Shown here in pieces: positions 1 to 10,511 of a stretch of DNA of 64,000 nt. The notes beneath the pieces were generated by a model. That model searched no databases. It was given only the letters and a program-made list of their open reading frames with translations, and was not told where the DNA came from. The stretch lies in NCBI GenBank assembly GCA_947646735.1, contig CANTFK010000983.1:558001-622000 (forward strand), read 5' to 3'. The position numbers were made by a program, and so were the translations under genes. Numbering within the stretch: position 1 is the stretch's first letter; every line of letters starts with the position of its first letter. Source of the stretch: Peronospora farinosa (taxonomy: Eukaryota > Oomycota > Peronosporomycetes > Peronosporales > Peronosporaceae).

Positions 1-134
1 AATGCTGGCGATGGGCGATGCGGCACGTTGCATCATAGTCCGCGGTTCATCAATTTTGCAACCGGATGAATTCTACTAGCATTCCCCAATTTTCTCGGTC
101 TCGAGAAGATTAAACAGTCTTCTTCCGTTCCAAG

Positions 135-601
135 TTGATTCGTGCTTTTCCCGATATCATCGGTCGACTGTATTTGCACGATGGTTTACTCGCCCTCCAT
201 GTACCTCGTCGCCTCCGCCGTGGCCGCCATAGTGCTGTAGTGCTGCAGATGCAGCAAGCTGCTGCAACCTCCTTGGATTCTGATCCAATTGCCATTCTAT
301 CCTCGACTGAGTCCACATACTCGATGGTTTTCGGTATGGCAGTCGATGACAGCATCTGCCGATTTGAATCGCATCCTGACCCGACGCTACCGGACCTGGC
401 CACCATCTCTCGGACTGTTGTGCTGCATCCAAACTTATTGTGCAATCAATCCACACCTCCCGATGCCGTCTATCTGAAGTTTGGCATCAATGTTGTGGTC
501 AGTGACCTCACCGACGACCTCAATGAATACACATACGTGGCCTCGGGGTCGGTGCAACGCCTTCTGAGACGGGTAAAGAAAATATCAAGAATGAGGACAC
601 C
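135..601 (+). pseudogene. 5' part of broken transglutaminase-elicitor-like gene
   Basis: This open stretch ends where TE-A is inserted. If TE-A and one copy of its 5-bp target duplication are removed, this frame continues without a stop into the transglutaminase-like frame at 8328. That supports an insertion into an exon of one gene. An ATG at 181 in another frame starts a typical secretion leader (MVYSPSMYLVASAVAAIVL) and then meets a stop, so a small indel near 240 probably separates the leader from the body. The body between about residues 40 and 155 matches nothing I recognise. The leader fits a secreted protein, as expected for this family. The link to the downstream part is inference from frame continuity. 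Confidence 0.55.
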
Positions 602-1240
602 TGTAGCGGAGCTGCACAGCTCTTCAGCCAGAGGAAGACTTTAGGATGAAAGCCTCTTAGTTCTAGAGAACTAAATAGAGTTAAGGCTAAAAGCCACTTA
701 GTTCTAAGGAACTAATTAAACGACTGAAAGTCACCCTTTTCTAAGGAACTAGGAAAGAGACTTTAGTCAGTCAAGCAGAAGCTTAAGGTTCAGAGAACCA
801 ACGCACAGAGTGCAAGAACAAGCTAGAAGCTTAGAGGTTCAGAGAACCAACGCACGAAGTGCACAAGAGAACAAGTCAGAAAGACTTGCGATCTTAAACT
901 CAAAAGGAGAACTGATTTTATTTATGCTTTAAGATTTTATGAATAGTCCTACTCTAAGTACACTACACTAGATTAATTACTATAATAGTAATTATTATAT
1001 GCAGACTTTGCTATTGAACGACGTATCGTCTAAACATCTGTGTATGATGTACTTAGTACAGCGTTAGTGATTTATCGAATCCCAATCGATAAGATACGGT
1101 ATTACCGAATACCGTATCTTAACGCTCATACTTAATACCTCTTTAAAGAGAAGTATAATAATGCATTATATGCAATACAAAGGGTAGTTTAACCGTAAAC
1201 TCTCGGAAAGACGCTACAACCGTCGCGTAACCCCGTTACA
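602..1240 (-). repeat. TE-A 3' LTR
   Basis: 639 bp, matching 7684-8322. It contains several short perfect inverted repeats, including a 13-bp stem around 1093-1121 (arms AAGATACGGTATT and its complement). On the minus strand it begins TGTAACGGGG, as in the other chromodomain elements here. Confidence 0.95.
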
Positions 1241-1250
1241 CCCTCCCCCA
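1241..1250 (-). other. TE-A polypurine tract
   Basis: On the minus strand this reads TGGGGGAGGG and directly abuts the 3' LTR, as expected for the plus-strand DNA primer of an LTR element. Confidence 0.8.
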
Positions 1251-1271
1251 CCAGACTGACGTTCCCATAGA

Positions 1272-2606
1272 ATGTCACTCGACATTTCTCCTCTTAGAGG
1301 TAGTGCTTTAGCGAACGGTATGTTCACGGCACATAGCATGACGCCTCCTGGCAGTGAGTCACAGACTCTTCGGGACCTCATTGAAGACAACCTTGACGAA
1401 GCGGTTGATTACGAAAGTGACACCGTCTTTGTGGGACCCGATGGGTCCCCTTTAGCCACCCTCACGGGTGAAGATGACACTCGTCATGCACCGAATCCAT
1501 TCCCTGAACGTGGTGCTGCAGATGCGCTAACAGCGTTACGTGACCCGCCTGACGTATCATCAACGGTAACGGTTACCAACCCACTCGACGAGCAGCAACA
1601 GCAGACCATCGACCAAGAGGAAGGCGCCAAGCGCCGGACGAAGAATATGGCTAGGCTTCAGGGCCAGGTTCAAGCCACCTACAGTGGAAGAACGCCTTAA
1701 GGAAGCATCTGGACATTCCCTTTCTGGCTGGGCCATTGGGCCTGAGGCCATTTCACCCGAGGATATCGCTACGCGATCGGCTCTTTGACAACGCTATCTG
1801 GAACCCCATATCACTACGCAAAGCCAATACTTGGCACGCCTCACTAGGCAAGTGCGCGTGTGCACCAATTCCTACCATAAAGGGTGTTCCCATCCTTCTA
1901 TTCGCGGGAGTAACCGAAGAGGAAGAAGATGCGGCTTTTAGCCTCTGGGCGCATTATGCGCGACGTTTAAGCACTGGCTCTACGGGCAAGTGCCGACGTG
2001 GCAGATGTTCGTCTCCAACGGAAAATGCGTTACGATTAAGCTAAGCTGAAGGCCCGAAGAAAGTTGAAGTCTCAACGAACGCAATATACGCCTGCTACCC
2101 ATCACTCCGATGTTTCGGCTACTCCTGTAGCCGCGAGTTCACGACAGGCCGAGGCCGTGAGCTCGCTCGACCTCACCACTGCGGGAGGGAAACACCATCG
2201 CCAACAGGTTAGCCCTGCGCACGACGTTCAAAAACGTCCACGGCGTACGGGCAATCCTGCCGAAGGGGAACCTCGAACTCCCATGAGTTCCACGACTCGG
2301 GATAACCCCGCCACTTTACCAGATACTGGTTTTGACCATGGCGGCGACGCTTCTGCAGTAGACGCTCCACATGGAACTGTAGGTTCCCCTGCGCATCGAG
2401 CAAAGCCGGAGGAGGCCGGTGTATCGGCACAAGCTCATGCCGAGCTTGTTCAAGAGGTGCGGTCCCTTCGTGAGGAGAGGCAGACGATGAACTCCCGGCT
2501 TAAGTCCCTGGAAGAGAGTCGAACCCGAATGCAGGGTCAGCTTGACCTGTTGGCGCAGATGCTTCGTCCCGCGACAGTGCCAGTGGGCTCGGCGCGAGCG
2601 CTTTAG
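1272..2606 (+). pseudogene. TE-A antisense ORF (aORF), degraded
   Basis: An open frame on the strand opposite to gag-pol, starting 32 bp inside the 3' LTR. Part 1 (1272-1700, 142 aa) is acidic, rich in Asp, Glu, Thr and Pro. The middle (about 1680-2045) looks coding mainly in the next frame but has stops. Part 2 (2064-2606, 180 aa) ends with a heptad-like coiled coil (AELVQEVRSLREERQ, then NSRLKSLEESRT) followed by a short tail. Part 2 lies antisense to the chromodomain segment. Two frame changes make it a likely pseudogene. I know no family for it. Its position matches the antisense frames in TE-B, TE-D and TE-F. It could be chance antisense reading; position and coiled coil argue against that. 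Confidence 0.5.
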
Positions 2607-2799
2607 TGTTTACTTGGGACGGATCCCGATACCTTTTGAGCATGCCAACATAGAACACAGGATGTGTACGCAATTTGCGCGGCAAGTTAAGCGTATACGC
2701 TGTGCCTTTCTTGGCAATGACCTTAAGGGGTCCGATAAAGCGTGGGCGCAACTTCGTCTTAAAGACAGCAGATACTACATTATGGTAGATTTTTAACAT
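2209..2799 (-). pseudogene. TE-A integrase C-terminus and chromodomain
   Basis: 2799-2500 encodes the region after integrase, with the GPLKVIAKKGTAYTLNLP and HPVFYVGMLKRYRDP motifs typical of Ty3/gypsy integrase tails. 2430-2209 encodes a chromodomain (VERLLQKRRRHGQNQYLVKW, then RGYPESWNSWE). A frame change separates the two. Chromodomains are thought to steer integration to marked chromatin. Confidence 0.85.
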
Positions 2800-3793
2800 T
2801 TATTAATACTTGGTCTCCGACCTCATAATCATTAATACAACCTCTGCCTTTCGCATCTGCATATTCCTTTTGTTTATCTTGACTATCAGCCATTGCATCT
2901 TGCACATGTCGTAAGACATTTAGCCGCGTTGCGAGAAACGCATTTACCTGTTTCTTAACAGTATTAGGGCTGACATCAGCAAGCCGATCGGCAACCTCTC
3001 CCCCACCAAGCCCTGAACCACTCGGTGGTAGCGTTAACGGAACGCGTGGGTGTGTGAGACCATTGACATAGAACGGAGTGTAGCCGGTAGAGGCGTGCAC
3101 GGAATTATTGAGTGCAAACTCAACTACAGGGAGCATAGCGCTCCATCGCTTAGGTGTTTCAGCACAAACGCTGCGTAGGATATCTTCAACAACGCGATTC
3201 ACGCGTTCGGTTTGACCATCGGTCTGCGGGTGATCCGCTGTGGACATGTCCAAACGGGTGCCCAGCACCTGGAAGACGGACTTCCAAAATTTACTCGTGA
3301 AACGAAGATCACGATCAGAAACAATTGCCACTGGCAAGCCATGTTGGCGAAACACACGATCGATAAACAGCTCCACTGTACCCACACCATCGATCGAATC
3401 TGGCACAGCCGCTAAGTGAGCCATCTTGCTCAAGCGGTCAACAAAGACCGCAATACCTGTATTGCCATGCGAATCTTTCGGTAGGCCAAATACAAAGTCC
3501 ATACTAATGGACTCCCAGCACCCAGTGGGAATAGGCAAACTAGCCAGCGGCGCTGCCGAATGGGGCGAGGGTTTCACCCGTTGACACGTTTCACACGTAC
3601 GCACATATGTGCTCACCCATTTATATAATTCGGGCCACCAATAACTTTGGCATACTGCCCCATAGGTCTTTTCACGACCCAAATGACCACCAATGGCGGT
3701 GTCATGTACCTCATAGAGGATACGATACTTCAGGTCCTCGTCATGAGGAACCACAATACGCGGAGGATCCGCCGCATCTGTACGATAGTACAA
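2780..3793 (-). CDS. TE-A integrase
   Basis: 337 aa. The N-terminal zinc-binding HHCC module runs from [18 protein letters not shown] to [11 protein letters not shown]. The catalytic core follows with Asp in SMDFVFGLP, Asp in SDRDLRF and Glu in DGQTERVNR, the D,D,E triad that inserts the DNA copy. It then runs into the GPF/Y-like tail in an overlapping frame. This is among the best preserved parts of TE-A. Confidence 0.9.
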   Translation of the reverse strand: MYYRTDAADPPRIVVPHDEDLKYRILYEVHDTAIGGHLGREKTYGAVCQSYWWPELYKWVSTYVRTCETCQRVKPSPHSAAPLASLPIPTGCWESISMDFVFGLPKDSHGNTGIAVFVDRLSKMAHLAAVPDSIDGVGTVELFIDRVFRQHGLPVAIVSDRDLRFTSKFWKSVFQVLGTRLDMSTADHPQTDGQTERVNRVVEDILRSVCAETPKRWSAMLPVVEFALNNSVHASTGYTPFYVNGLTHPRVPLTLPPSGSGLGGGEVADRLADVSPNTVKKQVNAFLATRLNVLRHVQDAMADSQDKQKEYADAKGRGCINDYEVGDQVLINVKNLP

Positions 3794-3913
3794 CAGCCCC
3801 TCATCGATAGAATATCGATGGAGGCTCGCTCGTAATCATGCCGACAATTTAATGTCCGAGTCTTTAAACTCATCACTGCCAAGAGCATGTAGCAACGCTA
3901 TACAGTGATCATC

Positions 3914-4709
3914 TTAAGCATACGCCGATCGAATGAGATCAATGATAGAAGACGACAAGGTCGTCACATGAGCAAGCTCATAGTCAGGTCTGCGTGACAA
4001 CGCATCAGCCAAAGCATTTTGCTTGTTCGGCTTATATTTCACTTCTAAGTTATATTCGGCAAAGAATGACAGCCATCTGGCCATCTCTGCGAGAGATGCG
4101 GCGACTGAGTCGCAGTGCGTAACGACGCATGATCGGTATAGATCACAAAAGCTTTGAGCCCAGCAGATGAACTCTGAATTTGACCAGGGCATACTTCATC
4201 GCCAGTAGCTCTTTGTCCTGAACTGGATAGTTCTTCTCTGCAGCTTTCAGCTGGCGAGATTCAAAAGCGATTACACGCTCACGGCCTTCATAATCTGTTT
4301 GTAACAGAGCACTACCAATGGCAAAATACGACGCGTCACAGACGACGCTAAACGGTCGATCAGGGTCTGGAAAAGCCAAAATAGGAGCATGTAGAAGGCT
4401 AGCCTTCACCTCTTGAAAAGCATCTTCGTGTTCGGCATGTCAACACCATTCCACATCCTTTTTAAGGAGATTGGATAACGGCCGAGCCATATCAACGTAA
4501 TTCTCGCTGTACTTGTGTAAGTAATTGGCAAGGCCAAGCCATTTAAGAAAGTCCTTCTGAGACTGTGAAACAGGCCAATCGACTATGGCTTTAACCTTGG
4601 CGGGATCCGTTCTTAAGCCCCGTTTCCCAATGAAGCTCCCTAGAAAGGGAATTTCTTCGGCCCCGAAGATGCGCTTAGATGCATCAGCATATAGCTTATT
4701 AGTGCGCAT
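3914..4709 (-). pseudogene. TE-A RT connection and RNase H, frameshifted
   Basis: Three overlapping minus-strand pieces (4709-4440, 4409-4143, 4192-3914) give the RT thumb/connection (IVDWPVSQSQKDFLKWLGLA), the RNase H core (FSVVCDASYFAIGSALLQ, KNYPVQDKELLAMKYAL) and its end ([31 protein letters not shown]). Removal of the RNA strand after reverse transcription is the usual role. Frame changes between pieces break the protein. Confidence 0.85.
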
Positions 4710-5794
4710 TCACTCGAGCACAGCTCGTAAATGAACAATATGGTTCTCAATATCTGACCGCCCATGTTCAGCTCGACTATGGACAAAAATGTCATCAACG
4801 TACGTCTATGCATAACTTCGATGGGTCGAAACAATTGCGTCAACAAACGGTTAAACGTAGCCGGAGCATTAGATAGCCCCTGGGGCATCACTAACCACTC
4901 CCAGAGCATACCGCTCGGAGTACTAACAGCAGTAAGCGGATTGTCACTAGCTCGCATGAGCAATTGGTAATAACCATCGACTAAGTCGAGCGCACTGTAC
5001 ATGGTACAACCGACCATATTGTTCTGAAGAACATCCTTTCTAGGTATTGGCGTCTGTGCAGGTATAGTGGCTGCATTGAGCTTATTGTAAGCATGAACGA
5101 TACGCCATTTACCATTCGGTTTCTTAACACAGAAAGTGGGTGTCGAGTGCGGAGATTTACTCTCGCGCACCATACCCGCCGCGTGCTTTGCACGAAAGAA
5201 CTCGTCAATGACGTCACACTGTTCTTTGGGTAAAGGCCACTGCCGTGTTACACAGTATTTGGTTCCGGGAACCAAGTCAATTTCATGACGTACACCCCTA
5301 TCAGGTGTTAGAACCGACGGTGGATCGTGACACACCACGTCCTGAAATTCCTCAACTAAAGGATAGTAGGGATCTGAAGGGTTTTTCAGAATAGATGCCC
5401 CACTACGTGCACTTAGTGCCGCTTTGGTATCTTCGAGGACTGTCTCATCGACAAGCGAGGATGAGTTCAGCTCGAGGTTAGGTCGAATGACCACCATATT
5501 GGATAGAGCACCTGCCTTCAAGGCCTGATGAAATTCATCCACAGACATTTCGTCTAGCTCTAAAAGAGCATTTAATGATGGGAGGGCCTCAAGGTCAACC
5601 TCACCATCTACATCACCTGTCACTCCGTTGACCAGGGTGTACAACTGGTCACTGACATTACTATGCGATAAAACAGACGCTTTGCGTCTCGCAGCCGCCA
5701 TCTGGCGACGCTGCCGTCCCATTGACGAGACCGTACTCTTCAAAGTACTTGGGATACCATCATCCCCAAGGTCAACAGACCCCATGACATTCAC
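4640..5794 (-). pseudogene. TE-A pol: protease-RT linker and reverse transcriptase
   Basis: 384 aa. The N-terminal third is a linker. RT motifs follow: [51 protein letters not shown] and [19 protein letters not shown]. The YVDD catalytic motif is present at the nucleotide level near 4790-4800 but in a shifted frame, so one base was gained or lost just upstream. A 43-bp segment at 5792-5834 recurs at 5879-5921. Confidence 0.85.
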
Positions 5795-5921
5795 TTGCTC
5801 TATACGAGAGCCGATGTCATTACCGACATCCAGTAAATCGCATTTACAGCCAATATTACTAACAAGGTCATCGACCTACACTTGCTCTATACGAGAGCCG
5901 ATGTCATTACCGACATCCAGT
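5792..5921. repeat. Direct duplication in TE-A, 87-bp period
   Basis: 43 identical bases start at 5792 and again at 5879. The 87-bp spacing is 29 codons, so it would preserve frame. Confidence 0.85.
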
Positions 5922-5986
5922 GTCTCAATATTACTATGAGTTTCACTCAACGGAGTACGTGCCGTTCCACTAAGTGTCACTGAGCT

Positions 5987-6535
5987 CTACTCGACACTAT
6001 TATTGTTGACATCGGATTTTATCAACTCAGACACTCCAATGTCCAGCACACTAACTGAATCAGTTAATGGCTCGCGCCAATAGCACTTTTGTTTCCTAGC
6101 AAAGGTGGGTTCATGACTCTCCAAAGCTTCGCTAGGAACATTGCGCGTTGCGCCTAAGGTTTTGGATCTCCAATCGATCCACGGCTCATGGCGTTCCAGC
6201 CAGGCCATACCGAGAATGAGATCATATCTCGAGTCCAAATCTAGGACAAGACAGCGTTCAACGCTATTGAAGTCTAAGAACTTCACACCTAAGTTCAACG
6301 GAACTTTAGGAACGGTGACACGTACACCGGTCGCGAGACGCACGGTTATACTGTCACCCTCTTGCGCTTCTAGCGCCTCAGCATACAGCTGACTCCCTTC
6401 AAGGTAACGACGTCGGAAATAATTACCTGACGCCCCTGAGTCAATTAAAATTGACCATGGTTTCTCCAAACCCTTAACGGTTGCCGACACAACCAACAAG
6501 CCTGGCTTGTAATCTTGTTCTATGTGAGCATCCAC
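5987..6535 (-). CDS. TE-A aspartic protease
   Basis: 182 aa. The active site is ILIDSGASGNYFRR (DSG) near residue 30, with the downstream flap/C-terminal motif DLILGMAWLERHEPWIDW. This is a Ty3/gypsy retropepsin that cuts the polyprotein. It is reached from gag by a -1 frame change at the hairpin at 6602-6629. Confidence 0.85.
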   Translation of the reverse strand: MDAHIEQDYKPGLLVVSATVKGLEKPWSILIDSGASGNYFRRRYLEGSQLYAEALEAQEGDSITVRLATGVRVTVPKVPLNLGVKFLDFNSVERCLVLDLDSRYDLILGMAWLERHEPWIDWRSKTLGATRNVPSEALESHEPTFARKQKCYWREPLTDSVSVLDIGVSELIKSDVNNNSVE

Positions 6536-6601
6536 AGAACCACCTGGGGCTAAGCCCTGTTTACCTTTACCTCCTAAAGATCCAACAGAACTTAGTTCTT
6601 T

Positions 6602-6643
6602 CCCAGTAGGGCGCCCCGCGCCTACTGGGAGGTGACGTTTTCC
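6602..6643 (-). promoter_or_regulatory. TE-A gag-pro frameshift hairpin (degenerate slip site)
   Basis: On the minus strand: GGAAAAC (6643-6637), a 7-nt spacer, then a 9-bp stem CCCAGTAGG/CCTACTGGG (6629-6621 with 6610-6602). The gag stop TAG sits in the stem. The heptamer does not fit X XXY YYZ, unlike TE-B, TE-D and TE-E, so slipping may be impaired. Confidence 0.55.
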
Positions 6644-7629
6644 CCTGCGGTGCTCGCCTTTTGGCTAGGAGCAGGGTTTCGGCTTTGCCGATTTGAACGT
6701 TGCTTTCGCAACGGACAGCTAGGGCGGAGATGCCTAGTGCTTTCGCACATATAACATCTACGGATGTTACCTTGCTGCTCAGCAGCTTGAAGCTCAGCTT
6801 CTTCAGCTTGACTGAGGTCCATGGGTTCCGCCCTGTTAGAGGTATTTGATTGATACCAGGGCAGACCATATCGAGCAGATTTAAAATTAAATTCAGCGTT
6901 AAACGCTATGCTTACTACCTCCTCGAACGTCGAAGGCTGGACACGGAAAACTTCCGTCCTGGCGACCCCAGTGCGAAGTCCTTCCATAAAAATGGTTACT
7001 CGGACTTCCTCTGCCAGTGGGTCCTGCTGCATAGCAGCAATGAGAGTTCTCAACTCATGGACATAGTCCGACAATTCTTTCTTACCCTGTCGGGTAGCTA
7101 AGAAACGTGAGCGCACACGATAAGCCTTATTAGGCGGTGCAAACACACAAACTAATTGTTTCTTAAGCAGTTCCCATGTGGGGAATGCGGCATTTACAGA
7201 GACATCGCTCGTTAGAGCCCACTCTCAAGCTCTTCCACCGAGATTCGAAATGGCCAAACCAACTCGTTGCTTATCTGATACAAGCATGGCGGCATCCATT
7301 GCCATTTCAACTTCTCGGATCCAGAGGAGAAGATTTTCTCCCTCCTTCCCCTCGAAGGTCTTTACATTTAAAACAAGTGGACAAGCCTTTGGCTCTGCAT
7401 CGGGCACAGGTACCGGGATGTACTGTGTAGGCGCAGCTGACGCTGCCTGGTCATGGACCTGCCCGAGGAGCGTTGCTTCATAACGCATAAAGGCCTCAAG
7501 ACGAGCATTTAGAACCTCGGGGCCTTGGGCCAAAAGGGCCTCGATTTGATCGGGCCCGACGAACGCCGATAGTTTATCTAAGGCGAGTCGTTGTGCCTCA
7601 GAGAGGTGATTTTGATTCTCCATCCTCAC
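6622..7629 (-). pseudogene. TE-A gag
   Basis: 7629-7225 encodes the N-terminal half, ending in a gag-domain segment ([17 protein letters not shown]). 7146-6622 encodes the second half (SRFLATRQGKKELSDYVHEL) and a CCHC zinc knuckle, CYMCESTRHLRPSC (CX2CX4HX4C). A frame change lies between 7225 and 7146. Gag forms the capsid and binds genomic RNA. The stop is within the conserved hairpin. Confidence 0.85.
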
Positions 7630-7669
7630 ACAGGGTCAGTCTTTAAAGACTCAGGTGTAGGATTGACTA

Positions 7670-7681
7670 CAAGTGCTACCA
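7670..7681 (-). other. TE-A primer binding site
   Basis: On the minus strand TGGTAGCACTTG starts 2 nt after the 5' LTR. It matches a tRNA whose 3' end is ...TGCTACCA. Initiator tRNA-Met is plausible but not proven here. TE-B, TE-C, TE-D and TE-E share the TGGTAGCACT core. Confidence 0.8.
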
Positions 7682-7683
7682 AG

Positions 7684-8322
7684 TGTAGCGGAGCTGCACA
7701 ACTCTTCAGCCAGAGGAAGACTTTAGGATGAAAGCCTCTTAGTTCTAGAGAACTAAATAGAGTTAAGGCTAAAAGCCACTTAGTTCTAAGGAACTAATTA
7801 AGCGACTGAAAGTCACCCTTTTCTAAGGAACTAGGAAAGAGACTTTAGTCAGTCAAGCAGAAGCTTAAGGTTCAGAGAACCAACGCACAGAGTGCAAGAA
7901 CAAGCTAGAAGCTTAGAGGTTCAGAGAACCAACGCACGAAGTGCACAAGAGAACAAGTCAGAAAGACTTGCGATCTTAAACTCAAAAGGAGAACTAATTT
8001 TATTTATGCTTTAAGATTTTATGAATAGTCCTACTCTAAGTACACTACACTAGATTAATTACTATAATAGTAATTATTATATGCAGACTTTGCTATTGAA
8101 CGACGTATCGTCTAAACATCTGTGTATGATGTACTTAGTACAGCGTTAGTGATTTATCGAATCCCAATCGATAATATACGGTATTACCGAATACCGTATC
8201 TTAACGCTCATACTTAATACCTCTTTAAAGAGAAGTATAATAATGCATTATATGCAATACAAAGGGGAGTTTAACCGTAAACTCTCGGAAAGACGCTACA
8301 ACCGTCGTGTAACCCCGTTACA
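7684..8322 (-). repeat. TE-A 5' LTR
   Basis: 639 bp, about 99% identical by eye to 602-1240. As the upstream LTR on the minus strand, it should carry the element promoter. No clear TATA position could be assigned. Confidence 0.95.
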
Positions 8323-8327
8323 ATACC

Positions 8328-9527
8328 AATAAAAATGTGCCACGGATTGGGCGGTACCCCACACTCCGGTCATGCGCTTAATGAGAAGACTCACACCGAA
8401 CGTCGTCTGAAGGAACTTGAGAGCAACCAGGTCGTCACACTGGAGAATTACTTGGGTCATTCAATGGAGACGACCCTGGCCAAGTTATTGACTGTAGGTT
8501 TAGTCTCGATAAAACCGTGGCCCGGCTCGCACTGGGCGACCTATAAGGACAGCATTAACGCTCAGTTGTACCAGGGTGAGCCCCCTACTTCAGCAAAGTA
8601 CGCCCTTGCGTTTGGCTTTGACGTGAAGGACTTCATGGACAAGATTTCCAAGGACGTGGGTATCGACGTACACAGGCCAGACAAAACAAAATGTGAGATT
8701 GATACGGACTGCAAATTTTTCAATGACGATAGAGTTTGCGCTATTCGTACCGGCCATCATTCCGGTTATTGGATCCCGACGTGGTGGGGCATATGCCACG
8801 CTTGGTCGTCTGCAGCGATTCTCGAGCAAGAACCGAAGTGCCCCGTGACGTACAATAACATAACATTTTCTCCGTTGGAATTAAAGGGACTGCTGTTATA
8901 TATATACAATGATCGGACGCTTTCTACTGTCTCCGCTGGTGTTCGTTTTAATGGTGATGACGATACCGATGTCAAGGACGAGTATGGCAGTTCCGAAAGT
9001 TTTGCTTTTCGAGACATGAACCCTGGTCTCGTCCACATCGTCCTTGCCAACATCGTGGGAAAGTTGGGCAAATCAGTCATAATGGACGTCACGGCTGGCA
9101 GTCGGGTGCACAACCAGCCCGTGCGCGGTTTTAGGTGCTCGAGCAGACTAATTTGTCTTTGAAGGAAGCAGCTCAAACTTTCTATGCCCGAGAGCAGTAC
9201 CCATGGAACGCAAATGTCAAGAGCATCGTATACATGAAGACTCGTCTAACGTGGGTCGCTGAGACATCTGATGAAGGTCCTCTGCTGTCCAAAGGTAAGG
9301 CTGACATATACACGGAGGGTTATGTCCTCATCTACCTGTTGGAGATGGATGGCGCTGGCAAGATCATTGGTGGTGAGTGGTTGTTCGATTCGAAAAACCC
9401 GCACCCAGATTTCATGTATATCCCCACCAGTAAGCTTCCCGCTGACTTGGTACGTCCCAAAGGGATGAGACACGCGGATGTGAGTATGCTTCTGGAGAAG
9501 TCAGTGGCATGCTCTGATACACAGTAG
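8328..9527 (+). pseudogene. Transglutaminase-elicitor-like protein, main part (Pep-13-like)
   Basis: Two overlapping frames (8335-9162 and 9135-9527) give a protein of the oomycete secreted transglutaminase family (GP42/M81 type, known from Phytophthora). Support: a conserved cysteine-containing catalytic region (YWIPTWWGICHAWSSAAI), the Pep-13-like core HNQPVRGFR, and the following QTFYAREQYPWNANVKSIVY and IYLLEMDGAGKIIGGEW segments. A one-base loss near 9134 shifts the frame immediately after the Pep-13-like core. In the classical peptide the residue before NQPVRGF is Trp; here it is His. The family cross-links proteins outside the cell and is recognised by plants. With TE-A in an upstream exon, this copy is almost certainly non-functional. 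Confidence 0.85.
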
Positions 9528-9966
9528 GCGGCAAGCTCTACGGCTACGGAGACCCCTGTTGTTTACTATCTATGCCTAGCACGACGATGCCGCCCGCGAC
9601 CACTGCCCCTGCTGCTACTTTGCAAAACTAGAATTGGGCAATGACCAGGGTGACAACGACGGGGACACAAGCAGCAGCAGTAGTAGAACACAGTGTTAGT
9701 CGTATGTGTAGACTTGACTGGTACGACCACGTGCAATCTGTTTCAGCTCAATACACTTCCATCCGCTCACGTTGTCGCTGATTTTCCGTCTGAATCGCAC
9801 CAGCACTAGTCCTGAGTCTTGATCTATTGGAGAGGTTCAATCGGAATGAAAAACGGCGAAGTAATAATCACACATTGCGGACGGCGTCTTGGATTGAAAC
9901 CGTGCTATCACATTTATCGAATACATGAAGCAACAATGTATTAAAGCATTGGGATTGGGGTCATGG
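9528..9966 (+). other. 3' flank of the transglutaminase-like gene
   Basis: No convincing complete gene. A Thr/Ala/Ser-rich stretch with short runs such as DTSSSSS (about 9670-9690) may be a frameshifted remnant of the C-terminal tail. The rest up to TE-B shows nothing I can name. Confidence 0.4.
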
Positions 9967-10414
9967 TGTAATGGGGCACCACTGATTACAGTATAGTCTA
10001 CTTTCACTGATTACAGTGAAAGCAGGTGCCTCAAAACCTCACGTAAACGTGAGCAGAGGAAGCTTATCAACTAAACAAACGCTTAGTTGAGAGTGAAAAG
10101 AAAATTGTGCTTAATATAGTTAACTATCTAACAAAATTAATCTGTTATAACCTATGTTAACTATATTAAACTACAACTATGTATGTTGACAACTTGCCCT
10201 CCACTCATTGCGCGCGTCCATCGGTCATTGTTCAGCGCGTTGGTTGATATGATGGCCCATATCAACCAATGAGAGGGCATCTCCAACTTGAAGGAGATCT
10301 AGGGACAATATCATAGGAAAAGATAATATTGTCAAATATTATTAGTTATAATAATATTTTTTATTGACACTTCATTTAAGTGTCAATATTATGTAACGGG
10401 CTCACCCCGTTACA
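9967..10414 (-). repeat. TE-B 3' LTR
   Basis: 448 bp, matching 17641-18103. The terminal 23 bp (10392-10414) are a self-complementary unit: TGTAACGGG, 5 bp, CCCGTTACA. Other stems include ATTGACACTT/AAGTGTCAAT near 10366-10390. Confidence 0.95.
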
Positions 10415-10425
10415 TCACCCCCCTC
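10415..10425 (-). other. TE-B polypurine tract
   Basis: On the minus strand this reads GAGGGGGGTGA next to the 3' LTR. TE-D has the closely similar GAAGGGGGTGA at the same place. Confidence 0.75.
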
Positions 10426-10511
10426 AACCAACAGTCACATTAGTGACTGTTTAGTGATTATGGGAAAGGAGCACTTGTTGAATTTTCTTTTATTCCAGCA
10501 ATTTTCTCGCT

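Larger units (their letters stand above)
602..8322 (-). mobile_element. TE-A: Ty3/gypsy chromodomain LTR retrotransposon
   Basis: A 7,721-bp element read on the minus strand. Both LTRs are 639 bp and differ at about six positions by eye, so insertion was fairly recent. They start TGT and end ACA. Flanks are ACACC (597-601) and ATACC (8323-8327), a 5-bp target duplication with one change. Order on the minus strand is gag, protease, RT, RNase H, integrase, chromodomain, which is the Ty3/gypsy order. The coding region is broken by several frameshifts. A separate plus-strand open frame lies between the chromodomain and the 3' LTR. Confidence 0.95.

Noticed and set aside
8590..9176. Minus-strand frames across the transglutaminase-like gene
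   Set aside because: Shadows of the plus-strand coding frame; no motif.
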